Source of the DNA: Papaver somniferum
Lineage: Eukaryota > Streptophyta > Magnoliopsida > Ranunculales > Papaveraceae
DNA length: 64,000 nucleotides
Direction: 5' to 3'
Assembly: GCF_003573695.1 (NCBI RefSeq)
Contig: NC_039368.1
Span: forward strand, 15,876,360 to 15,940,359
In this document: piece after piece, positions 54,509 to 64,000 of the stretch
How positions within the stretch are numbered: position 1 is the first letter of the stretch
Layout of the letters: each line of letters begins with the position of its first letter
Translations under genes and position numbers: made by a program
The notes under the pieces: generated by a model
What the model saw: the letters and a program-made list of their open reading frames with translations, nothing else
Database searches by the model: none
Told to the model about the DNA's origin: nothing

Positions 54509-56409
54509 GATTACCGAACGATAAAAATAACATCGGTCTGATGACGTTAAACCAAACGCTTAATGGGAGGCAACCCATCGGTTTTGTATCTCTATCCCTT
54601 TTGTTTTTATTTTCTTAGTTTTTCATATCATATCTTGAATTCTCATCTTAGATTTTACAAAGTCCTATATCTATAATGAAAGTTTTGACGAATTCTCGTC
54701 AGAAAATTCTGACTGCGCAGTTGTCACGAAAACAACTCTCGAAACTTCATACGGAGTCCAATTTGAGTGGTTGACACCAACTTTTAAAGAGGACATACTC
54801 ACCTTTCGTTTCCAAAAAGAAAATATGAATTAGAAATCTGTTTAGTTGGAGTTACAGGCCTGGAAATTTTAAGTTTCGCTATTTTTCCAGAACTTTTTCA
54901 TATTGCATGTCTGTCAGCCCGGAGGTCATAAAAGTCAGACCGTTTATCGAAACACTGTGCCTTTGATACAGGTTATACAAAATACGTAGACGAACAACTT
55001 TTGTTTAGGATGTTTTTCCTAGTTCCCTACCCATTGGTACATTTTTCGAGTTTTTCAGGGATGTTATGTCAGAAATCAGAATTTTCGGTTTTGAATATTG
55101 AGGACAATATTGAGTTTAAGTGTGGGGGAGTAGTTAAGCATGTTTGGTTTGCATATAAAATAAATAAATAAATAAGACTCTTTGATTTATTGCATTCTTG
55201 AGACTTCATCTTTTAGAGTTAATTATGAGATATTTAGGATGACACTCTAAACTTTTTAGGTTGAAACGGTTCTTACGGCTATAGATTGAGTTTCACTTTA
55301 TCATTCTACAATCCAAATATATACGTTCATAATTGAATGCGAAACTCAGCTATGGTAGTAATTTGAAAGATTATTCCTCGCAATTAATCATTCCTGAATC
55401 ACTTTCTTTTTATTTTTGCAGTTATATGTTTCTCTAAAGTGATTTGGTGGGATCTTGATACTGCCGTGGATGTTGTATCAAGGTAATCATTGGTTGAGTA
55501 TATAAAATCCCCGTAGACAATTGTCTTACCCTCATAAATAGTGAGCCAAAAAAAAGAAAAGAAAAGAAAAAAGAAAGAAAAAAAAAGAAAAAGAAATGAA
55601 TAAGGCTCCTCTTCATTTATCGACAACTAACAAACGATAGTTCCGGAAATACGGACTAATCATGTAGTCGATGAAAAAAACCATATCATCATTATATAGC
55701 AAGTCAAAAAAACTATTGATGAGGTTCTCGACACTTGGATAACAGTATGTGTGAAACGTTGTCCCTGTCTCGGTCGCCTAAACAAGCGTGGAATGCAGGA
55801 TCCAAGGCAACTATCATGTACTTGCTGAAAAGGAACATGCGCTTAGAGTATCTAATCATGTGGTCGAGTTAAATTGGTGTTTCTCTCAACTATTGTGCTA
55901 TAAATAAGAATCCTTTGACGACATTCATACAAGTATTGTGGGTAACATCTTTCACTTAAGTCAACATTTGCGCACTTCACTTTTCTATTTCCATTTTCTT
56001 AACTATCCATGTGATTTCAATATGTGAGTGTTGTGACAAACGTTTCAACAAGTACGATGACTATCTTAGTAGAGTTTTGCAATCAAGTTGAATGTTACAC
56101 GTAGGTAATTGCTTATGTCTGATGATTGGAATGTTTGTGGGATGTTTGCAGCTAAAGAACTTACGCAAGCTAATTATTTGGCTTTCTACTTTGTGTTTAT
56201 CCTTAGTGGTTCTTACAAGGAGAGAGATTCTAGTAAGTATTGTGGGTATACCTCTTGTAAACTCTCACGAGACTATAACTCTTCCAATAGGGACACCTAG
56301 AGGTTTAAAGGCTTGTTATACATGCTAAGTGTAACCGTTTTCTCAACGACATGGAGTTGTTGTATTTAGGATTAGTTTTATTTAGTTTCTCGAGGACTAG
56401 GAAAAGCTT
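54509..56409 (+). other. 3' internal region, non-coding
   Basis: Contains the two Athila/Tat landmarks, an internal PPT-like GTTTAAGTGTGGGGGAGTAG (about 55111-55130), and an A/G-rich stretch at 55538-55598. No gene seen. Confidence 0.6.
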
Positions 56410-56423
56410 AGTGTGGGGGAGTT
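56410..56423 (+). other. Polypurine tract
   Basis: AGTGTGGGGGAGTT directly precedes the 3' LTR start TGATAAGTG. Confidence 0.85.
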
Positions 56424-57932
56424 TGATAAGTGCATAATTCATATGATTTTAGTGTCCATTCCATACTTGTTTAGGTTATTATTCTTGCATGTATTCGTAT
56501 TATCACTCTTGTTTTCTCTTATTTTCCTCTATTAGGTGAATCATCCAAAAAGGAGCTACAAAGTTCTGAAAATACTTAAGAAGAGAAGTATTCCAAGTAT
56601 CCAAGTGCCAAATCCAAAAGAAGTGGAAGAAGTGCGACGAAAAGGAGCAAAACGCTCAAAATCAAGAGAAGGACCACAAACAGATCTTAACTCATTCAAA
56701 TTAAGGATTTCTCATCATCACCTTTAAGATACTTGAAAGATAAAAAGAATTCAAAAAGAATGAGGTCATTCCGAGTTCGGACGAAGAAGTTGTGGCCAAA
56801 ACAAGCTTTTATCGAATATCGAAGACAGTAAAGTATGCAAACGGGTACACATACTTTAATTCCAAAAATTTCTGCTGGAATTTGAAGTACACATACCGGT
56901 ATGCATACTTAACAAGTATAAAAACGGGTATGCATACTTGTGAAGGCCTAAGGTCACGGTTAGGGTCGTTATTTCGTATTTTCGGGCCGGGTTCTTGAAC
57001 TTAACTAGATACTTGATGGCCAAGCAATGTAAACCTATAAGAATAGGTATTCGGCCTTTCACATAGAATCGATCATCTCATATTAGAAGTTAGGGTTTAT
57101 TCTACATCAAAAACCTAGGGTTTACCCCTTTAGGGGGAAACCACCATTATTCTTCTTCATTGTAATATGAGTAGCTAAATCCTTTGTTGATTAAGGATGA
57201 ATTCAATGTTCTAAGCGTGAAGCTTTACTAATAATACAAGTCTATTTGAGGTTTTAATCATCATCGTTTGTTTTCATTATATCCAGGGTTTATGATCGAT
57301 TTTAGATTGATTTGGGTGCGCAACTAGATTAGTCTATTTATCATTCTATTGCTAGTAGAGAGTTGAGTGATCCGTAATTGTCGTGAATCTCCTACACAAG
57401 TAGAAAACATGAGACCTTGCAGAGGGATTCTGTAAAGCACTCGTGTGTGGAAACAACACCAGTAAGTGAACAGAGTGTACTGAGTTTAACTGCTGAAATC
57501 AAACCTAAATTCACAAATCCTAAAGCGTTCAATCGAGTTACACCTTGTAAGCGTACCTCAAGGCGGCTCAGTTGAATAGAATTCGGTGACTAAGCGTACC
57601 TGTTATCCGGTGATACAAGGAGTTTTGGGGATAGCTAAGCGTACATGCTATTTTACAGCTGGTGATAAATGGTTCTAACGTAAAATAAATAAGTATTGTA
57701 ATCATGTTAACGCTTATTAACGGCGAAGGATTCCTTAATCATCTCGTTATTCTTAATGTCTCTTTATTTATCTTAAAACCAATCCCCCTTTGTATTTTAC
57801 TTTATTTTGCTAGTACAAATAACCTATCAATTACAAAGCTCTCTGTGGGAACGATTTCTTACTACCGCTATATTACCAGTTAATTAGTGGGAAATATATT
57901 TATTAGGTTTTTGTGCCTACGACAGCCCACCA
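56424..57932 (+). repeat. 3' LTR of the non-autonomous Athila/Tat-like element
   Basis: Partner of 51579-53085, ending GACAGCCCACCA and followed by the SANT-like coding sequence. Confidence 0.9.
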
Positions 57933-58248
57933 GGTTTCAGTTGCAAGCGATAGAGATTTCAATTTAGAGGCTTTTAACTTATAGAACACTGTGTTTCAAA
58001 GGTTTACGACGTTAATTCACGTCAAGAAGAACAAATGAGTGTCTTCAAAATCGTTATTGTTTCAGCAATAACAATGTTAGAAAGTATCATCAAATTATGT
58101 GGTTGATAAAAGGGGATAATCCTGGGTTGTCAAATGAAGAACTAAAAATTAGAGCTCGTTCCAAATTCGTCGAAGACAACGGAAGATGGTTTAGTCACGA
58201 CGAATGTTATGAACTCTACAATGTTCATGTGCAGGGATTAAAATTTTA
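57933..58248 (+). pseudogene. SANT/Myb-like gene copy 2, second part
   Basis: Continues the gene cut at 51578. One frame reads NNNVRKYHQIMWLIKGDNPG, then LSNEELKIRARSKF and WFSHDECYELYNVH before TAA at 58246-58248. This matches the C-terminal half of plant SANT-like/Harbinger ORF1 proteins (a G-x-ENGRWFSHDECY-type block). A frameshift or two lies between 57960 and 58060, so the gene was probably already decaying. Confidence 0.6.
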
Positions 58249-58400
58249 AGTATTCTGTTATGCAATCAAGGTTAATTTTTTTATGAAATGTAAAACTAGT
58301 TTCTATTTGAATATTAATCTAAAAAAAAGTTTCCATTAATTTTTGAAAAAAAACATTACATTTCAACTAAATTGCTTACAGAATTAAATTGCTTACATTT
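58249..58400. other. Short intergenic gap between convergent SANT and PMD genes
   Basis: T/A-rich with a TTTTTTGAAAAAAAACATT stretch. It could serve as a bidirectional 3' end. Confidence 0.4.
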
Positions 58401-61212
58401 AAACTACTCATTACCTTGTCCATTTCCTCCCTGACCAAAGATCCAATTGCCCGCATTTTCTGGATCAAGAGTGTTGTTCAACATATCAATTAGCGAGCCG
58501 GTTTGAGACTCACTTGGTGCTTGAGTCTCATCAGAATCACCATAACCTTATAAGAAATGGGTTCAGGGAGCATGGGAACACGATAAAAATCTTGAAATAC
58601 GTGTTGTTGATATTCTTGAGGAGTTTGCTGCAATGGATGCAGGAATGATTGAAATGCTGACGAGCTTGAGGAAATTTTGGGGGGGGGGGGGGGGGGGGGN
58701 NNNNNNNNNNNNNNNNNNNNNNNNNNNNNNNNNNNNNNNNNNNNNNNNNNNNNNNNNNNNNNNNNNNNNNNNNNNNNNNNNNNNNNNNNNNNNNNNNNNN
58801 NNNNNNNNNNNNNNNNNNNNNNNNNNNNNNNNNNNNNNNNTGGGAGGAAATTGGGGTATGCAGAGTCGATTTCCTAATTACTTCCATGTTCACACCACCA
58901 CCTGGAGTCATTATGTCAGTTGGAAAATGACTAAACATACGTACATGAGTTGTATCCAAGCCAATGTTTTCTTCACCATCACGTACTACTTGACTATCTA
59001 ACACTAGGTTTGGAGTAGAAATTTCTGGTACCTCATGCATAGAACGACGTCTCAAACTTCTTTCACTTCCACGACTTTGATGAGTTCGAGTAGGACTCAT
59101 TCCTCCACCACTGGGACTCAAATGAGTCATTCCTCTACCAGATCTACCACTGCGACTCATTCCTCTACCACTGGGACCGATTCCTCTAACACTGAGAATC
59201 ATTCCTCTGCTACTACCTGAACCATCATTAACGTCAAATCCTTGACGCATGTCAAACATCATGCTTTCCCTCCGTTTCTCCAACTCATCCAAGTGGAATA
59301 TCTGAAATCCCTGAAATAGAGCATGATAATCGTTCAACTGGGTATGATACTGTAACTCTGTAGCATTGACCCCCAGTATGGACAAGTCTGATCAAGTGCA
59401 CTAGAAGCAATTGGATATGTAACAATCTGTCCAGATGTGCTGGATATAGTCTTTACATCCCAAGAAAATTTGGCATGGTTGACGATGAACTTTGAGAAGG
59501 ATATGAAAATGCGTCACCCATCTCTGGTGGAGGTTGGGAAGGAAGAAATTCATCGGCAAGTGGCGTACTACCTAAATCTAGGAAATCCATCCGACCCAAA
59601 ATTTATGGTTGCATAGAAATATTGGGCTTGAAAATAGTGTTAAACCAAACTAGGTATTCATTTTTTTCCATTGGCTCCTGGATCAATTCATCAGCTTCTT
59701 GCCAATGATGACCTTCCCTTATCAACTTCAAGTAGTCGTCTTCGGAAACCTCTGAACTTGGATAAGGGTTTACGACTATAACTGATCTTCTTTGCAACTA
59801 AAGAAATTGTCTTTCACCATAATACCAAACACCAAACACCCTTTTCAGAAATAGGTTTGTATAACACCATCCTTGTAAGGCTTAGTTGTACCATTCTCTG
59901 AGCTTGTTCTTCTTCGAACTCATGTATTACTTCATACGACTGGGAGATAAGTTAAGGATTGTTCTATAACTGCTGAATCTTATGAACAATAGCAGTATGT
60001 TGATCATCTTCAATCTGTATAGGTTGCCAATTCTCGGAATCGTACTTCCGTATGACCGGAAAAACATTGGCATGATTCTTAAGAGAAGGTTCCGAAACAC
60101 GGAACCATCCATACCACCAATATTGAAAATAATAACATTATTGGTTACTAAATTTTCCATGTGAAAATAACAAACAAATAGCGTGAAAAATATTGGTTCT
60201 TACCTCCAGAACTTCCCAAAAAGCATTAAAACTATATTTGACACACGTCGAGCAATCACCGAGGGACATGTAAATCTCTGATAAAATCGGAGACCCCCAA
60301 TCATATGTTGGTTCTTGCTCTAAATCTTCTAATGCTTCGATAAAACTAATTAACACCAATGAGCTATCATTTGGAAATAGACATTGGCCTAGTGTCCACA
60401 ATACAAATAGAAGTTCGAGCTCTTCATAATGGTCAGGGAACAATATTGATTACCAGCTACCCTGTTTTCATCCATTTTCCTAGCATAACGCTTCAAAAAC
60501 CTTTTCAACCAAGTCACCTTTAACCCATGCGTTTTTATTTCTCTATATGTATCATTTCCTTCTAATTCATTTGAGTATAAATGAAGTCTTTGTTTCCATT
60601 GATCTTCTGATAACCAATTTATTTTGTTAAATGGAAGTAAGTTTCCAACACATGGAATTCCCGTTAACATGTACAAATCTATCGGTGTAACTCCTATTAA
60701 CAACAATTATTCATTATTAGAGTTTGTTGATTTTTATAAAACAAAATACATAATTTAAAAATTGAATTACTAGAAAAAACTAACTTACCACATTCAAAGT
60801 CCTTGAAAAAGAACGTGTTTGTAGTCTTACACCACCGTTCTAATATAACTTGAGCTCCTTGAGTCCTATGGTTTCTAGGTTGTTTACGATATAGGTATCG
60901 CCGAGGATATCTTCTAACTCTCTCTTGAATAACAGGGAGGAATAATTGAAAAATCGTATGTAACTCAGTCCATCCACCTCTTAGATTTACCGAATTAACT
61001 CGATCCTCATGGTCAGATAAGTGATTATAGAACATACCTTCACCGACTACTTGTCTAACATTATCAAACTCATAATTTGCATCCACAATAAAACTTAATC
61101 CACTGGCTGGGGTACTAGTAGATCCTTTGAATCTTCTGTTTCTTTTTTTATCTCTCCATATTTGTTTAAGAAGTAAAACGAAAGATAATTTCTGTAGCAC
61201 AGAAGAGAACAT
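58401..61212 (-). pseudogene. Plant mobile domain (PMD, MAIN/MAIL-like) gene, degenerate
   Basis: Minus strand. Exon 1 at 60789-61212 (RGGWTELHTIFQLF, ILERWCKTTNTFFFKDFECG); donor at 60788. Exon 2 at 60204-60693 (GVTPIDLYMLTGIPCVGNLL, LNYDWGS-like EPTYDWGSPILSEIYMSLGD, CVKYSFNAFWEVLE). A one-base shift lies inside it near 60440. The next piece, around 60000-60130, reads YWWYGWFRVSEPSLKNHANV and DSENWQPIQIEDDQ. Later parts are NEYLVWFNTIFKPNIS (59600-59800) and a Ser/Gly/Arg-rich tail (58537-59385), with stops between. PMD proteins occur both as host factors and inside DNA transposons. The assembly gap cuts the tail. Confidence 0.6.
58680..58840. other. Assembly gap with a poly-G edge
   Basis: A run of about 20 G (58680-58699) is followed by 141 N (58700-58840). 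The poly-G is likely a sequencing or assembly artefact. Translations across it (a Pro run on minus, a Gly run on plus) are meaningless. Confidence 0.95.
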
Positions 61213-61490
61213 AAGAGTTGAGAAGGGAAGTGTGGAGGATATCTAAACAAGGTGCGGTATTTATAGGTGTTAGAATGTCGTAAGTTGGCGATATTGATTA
61301 TAACGCCAGCGACCGAGTTAATAGCTGGCGATATTGTCAATAACGCTCGCTAGAAACTCAGTCGCTCCGTGGTTTTCCCATAGTAGCACAACTGGTTTTC
61401 CATGCCAGCAGGTACGCCAAACAATTTTTTTTGACATGTGCATAAGAATAGGCCTTAACCATCCCAATTCCCACATGATTCATCCCCTAG
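61213..61490. promoter_or_regulatory. PMD gene promoter side with GCG-type subterminal words
   Basis: TATTTATAGG (minus strand CCTATAAATA) at about 61258 is a TATA candidate for the minus-strand PMD gene. Beyond it, GGCGATATTG, AACGCCAGCG and AACGCTCGCTAG words repeat at 61284-61355, echoing the CCAGCG/GCGCTAG cluster upstream of the SANT-like gene. It may be the right end of one DNA transposon. Confidence 0.45.
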
Positions 61491-61593
61491 AGTGAGTTTT
61501 GAAAAACCTAGGGTTTGGCTGGACTAGCTCCGGTTTTTTCTCTCTTCTTTTTTCCTTAACATTCTTTGTGCACAACAATTTGGCGTCAAATTA

Positions 61594-63586
61594 ATGGTGT
61601 TGAACCAATCAGTTCCGCCTGATTTGGGAAATCAATCAAATCAACAACATTATGATCAGGTTCAAAATAGGAATTACAATAGGAATCGATCACGTTCAAG
61701 GCCAAGATTAGTTTATGTTCCAAAAATAGGGAACCCTAATTCGACAGAAACAGGGAACCCTAATGGCGCCGGTTCAATAGATGGAAATCGATCTTATGCC
61801 AATATTGTTAAGAGACGAACGTATGTGATGTCCAGTATTGATGCGTATAATTTTTCACATCCTCCAGTTCGTACTTCTACAGGTGAGATTATTATAAAAA
61901 TTCCAAAAGATGTTATTTCACGATCAAAAGAAGTCTGGAAATTCAGTATTGTTGGTCGTTTTGGTTTCAAAACTGTGCAATCTATGGAATTTAACCGGAC
62001 ATGTGCAGTTTACTCCATGGATTAAAGGTTATTTTGTTATTAAATTATTCAATTAAGCTGATCGTAAAAGAGTTAGCTATGAATGTCCGTGGAAAGTTAA
62101 GGAACAATAGTTAAAGGTGATGCCATGGACGCCTATGTTTGATATGGAATCGGAGAAGGTGACTAGGGATGCTGTTTGGGTGCTTTTCAAGCAACTTAGT
62201 CTTGAATATTGGGAGGAAGAAATTCTCTTTATAATTGCTCGTGGCCTTGGTAAGCCTGTTGCAGTTGATCCGAGAACCCTAAAGCATGAATATGGTTATT
62301 TTGCGGAGGTTCTCATTGATATTGATTTCTCAAAACCTCTTGGTACTATTATTATTGATGATGAAAAACAACCTGAGGGTTTTTATCTAGATTATGAGAT
62401 TCTCAATGAGCCTGAATTTTGTGAATATTGTAAATCAATTGGTCATGTTGAGGATGATTGTAGAACTAAAAAATACAATGAATTGAAGAAGAAATATGAT
62501 GTTGAAGCTGATCCGGAGAAGCGTGCGGCTCTTAATAAAGAGATGGAGGAGTTAAACAATATTTGGAAGACGCGGAAATACAAGAAGAATGATCCTCCTG
62601 AGAAGCATCCTGGAAAAGAAGATGATACAAGTAACACGCCACTGGAGAAAAATAAATCTGATGATTTATTGATTGATGGTGTTAAATTTTCTGGTGTCCG
62701 TACTTTAATTCCAAGTCCTTCTAATAGTTCTGTTGGAGATGATGCTCGTAATGGTGTTGGTGCACAAGATAATCTCACGCCGGAATCTGTTGGCACAAAT
62801 CATGGAACAGATTCGGTGCTGAATTTGCGCGAAACAGAAGATGATGCTGCCACCACTACTGATGCTAGCTTGGAAAAAGAAGAAGAAGAGTTGTTTGCGT
62901 CCTATGATGAACATAAAAAAATTGCTGATGATTTGGCTAAGGCTGCTGATTTAGCAAAAATTGAGCAGGATTTGGCGTTGCAAAAGCTTCAAAAGGTGAG
63001 ATATTTAATCATGGAGAAGAAGAGAATTACTGAGGAGAACCGTATTCAGATGGAAGCAAGTAAAGATCTATGAATTCAAGAAATTGAGTCACAACTTTAG
63101 ACACAACAAGCTGCATCCCAAAGTACATCTATTCTAAATGTTGAGGTTGTAGCAACTGGAGATCCACCGGCCATGTACATTATGGAGCAAGTTGAAGAAG
63201 ATGGTTTTAGTTCACCTGCTAAGACAACAAGAAGGAATACGCCAACAAACACAACGGAGCCTCTTTAGACCTCCAATATGTTTGATACTGGCACCGAAGA
63301 GAATGATGAGGAAGTTGATAACATAGTTATGGAAAATTTGCCTGGTGCTTTGCAATCGTCAAGTATTGCTAATACTGCTGAAGATGAAACAAGGAATTTA
63401 GAATGGAATACTATGAAAGAGAAAGAGGAGCGTGAGAAGAAGGAACGGGCTGAAAAGAAGAAGACAAAGCCAAAGGTTCCTAAAAAGAAGCAAGTCACTG
63501 TGGCTAATGTTAGTCAAGTTACTACTCGAGGTGGTAGAAATTCCAGACAGGGTTCGGCAAGCCCCCCAAAAAACAGGGTTAATTAA
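61594..63586 (+). pseudogene. LINE ORF1 (RNA-binding, CCHC knuckle), with stops
   Basis: The first ORF, 61594-62025, has an Asn/Arg-rich start (RNYNRNRSRSRPRLVYVP) and WKFSIVGRFGF. A shift near 62000 leads through stops (about 62054 and 62108) to 62117-63073: YWEEEILFIIARGLGKPVAV, YFAEVLIDIDFSKPL, and the knuckle CEYCKSIGHVEDDC (C-x2-C-x4-H-x4-C). The same frame continues past TGA 63071-63073 and two TAG codons (near 63098 and 63268) to TAA 63584-63586, with a long basic tail (EKEEREKKERAEKKKTKPK). It is a nucleic-acid-binding chaperone of the LINE particle. Confidence 0.82.
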
Positions 63587-64000
63587 TGCGTGTCTTTTAC
63601 TGGAATGCTAAAGGCTTGGCTAAAGATGGTGCAACTTCCAAGTTGGAGGAGTTATATCACTTGCATAGTCCTGACTTAATTTGTATTGCGGAACCAAAAG
63701 TTTTTTGCACTACACATTTTGTTAGGAAGTTAAAATTAGTTGATTTCTGTGAAGATGTTATTACAAATGAGGCTGGTGGAGAGAAGGTTAACATTTGGGT
63801 CTTGTGGATAAATTCTTTGGCTAGGACGGATATGTTGTCTTCTTCAAAGCAAGCAATCACTTTGAATTTTGCTGGTGACTTTGTCACGGAATTTCATGCT
63901 TCTTATGATCCGGTGGCAAGGAGAATACTTTGGCGGAAATTGGGGCTAGGTTTCATATCTATTCCTTGGTTGGTGTTGGGGGGTTTTAATTGTGTTTTGT
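63586..64000 (+). CDS. LINE ORF2 start: AP-type endonuclease domain (partial)
   Basis: 138 codons, open to the window end. MRVFYWNAKGLAKDGA has the catalytic-type WNxxG, SPDLICIAEPKVF has the E-P/K Glu, and RILWRKLG and WLVLGGFNCVL follow. In active L1 the last motif is usually W-x-x-x-GDFN; here Asp is Gly, which should hurt cleavage. The domain nicks target DNA to prime reverse transcription; RT would follow beyond the edge. The start ATG overlaps the ORF1 stop as TAATG. Confidence 0.85.
   Translation, partial: MRVFYWNAKGLAKDGATSKLEELYHLHSPDLICIAEPKVFCTTHFVRKLKLVDFCEDVITNEAGGEKVNIWVLWINSLARTDMLSSSKQAITLNFAGDFVTEFHASYDPVARRILWRKLGLGFISIPWLVLGGFNCVL

Larger units (their letters stand above)
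51579..57932 (+). mobile_element. Non-autonomous Athila/Tat-like LTR element (6.35 kb)
   Basis: LTRs of 1507 bp (51579-53085) and 1509 bp (56424-57932) are highly similar. The flanks GGATT (51574-51578) and GGTTT (57933-57937) form a target duplication with one mismatch. A tRNA-Asp-type PBS and a GTGGGGGAG PPT are present. The interior carries one 253-codon ORF and its broken continuation, but no protease, RT or integrase. Landmarks GACGTTAAACCAAACGC with GGGAGGCAACCC (54545-54577) and GAGGACAATATTGAGTTTAA (55083-55102) are characteristic of Athila/Tat interiors. Confidence 0.9.
61491..64000 (+). mobile_element. L1-type LINE, 5' half, runs off the window
   Basis: 5' leader (61491-61593), then ORF1 with DUF4283-like and CCHC parts and the start of ORF2 with an AP-endonuclease domain. 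The 3' end is beyond 64000. ORF1 carries several lesions, while ORF2 is open to the edge. Confidence 0.88.

Noticed and set aside
58537..59001. ORFs with long Gly or Pro runs across the N stretch
   Set aside because: They translate a poly-G edge and unknown bases, an assembly artefact.
59035..59220. Ser/Thr-rich plus-strand ORF
   Set aside because: Antisense shadow of the Ser/Gly/Arg-rich PMD tail.
62443..62914. Minus-strand ORFs with Phe/Ser runs
   Set aside because: Shadows of LINE ORF1 on the other strand.
1..64000. CRISPR arrays, bacterial operons, phage or organellar genes
   Set aside because: No spacer-repeat pattern, ribosome-binding sites or organelle genes seen. All coding evidence is plant nuclear or plant retroelement.

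Overview
The window is nuclear DNA of a flowering plant, most likely a eudicot. The evidence is plant intron/exon genes (a TRAPPC1/Bet5 subunit and GDSL esterases), Ty1-copia, Ty3-gypsy and Cassandra retroelements, plant L1 LINEs, Stowaway-like and hAT-like MITEs, and an AT-rich background. A run of N marks a draft assembly. I cannot name the species from sequence alone. More than three quarters of what I can identify is transposable-element DNA.

Layout. 1-3346: an LTR-internal-LTR-internal-LTR tandem of a gypsy (Tekay/Del-like) element without pol. 3601-4298: a copia RNase H fragment with its 3' LTR. 4299-6119: mostly anonymous, with a LINE-like A-tail and a degenerate ACCGAT minisatellite. 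6120-21995: a decayed chromovirus with TSD CCGAT, split by a nested Athila-like element (8084-18840, minus strand, TSD TGCAC) whose 955-aa pol ORF is open. 22310-23261: copia gag plus LTR, minus strand. 24240-24530: relic of a GDSL gene 3' end. 25398-28411: a complete 3.0-kb non-autonomous LTR element (TSD ACAAG) with no reverse transcriptase, whose ORFs carry two blocks resembling AP-2 alpha-adaptin. 29449-34384: a gypsy element, minus strand, with a complete Cassandra TRIM (5S-bearing LTRs, TSD GAATA) nested inside it. 34390-34745: a GDSL exon relic hit by a Stowaway MITE.

The host-gene island runs from about 34.7 to 46.7 kb. It holds TRAPPC1/BET5 (plus strand, four coding exons, 168 aa), a GDSL esterase/lipase pseudogene (catalytic Ser to Phe plus a frameshift) and an intact GDSL esterase/lipase gene of 393 aa, both on the minus strand. 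MITEs and hAT-like elements sit between them.

47.2-50.5 kb: LINE ORF1 and copia relics and a first copy of a SANT/Myb-like gene. 51.0-61.4 kb: a second SANT/Myb-like gene (plus strand) faces a plant-mobile-domain (PMD) gene (minus strand); the SANT gene is split by a 6.35-kb non-autonomous Athila/Tat-like LTR element (51579-57932). An assembly gap (58700-58840) lies near the 3' end of the PMD gene. 61.5-64.0 kb: the 5' half of an L1-type LINE whose ORF1 stop and ORF2 start overlap as TAATG; it runs off the window.

No bacterial-style operon, CRISPR array or phage was seen. The main novelty candidates are the adaptin-bearing non-autonomous retrotransposon, the convergent SANT/PMD pair with shared subterminal motifs, the hairpin-repeat cluster at 41.1-41.4 kb, and the Tyr/Asn/Gln-rich ORF of the gag-less element at 51.6-57.9 kb.
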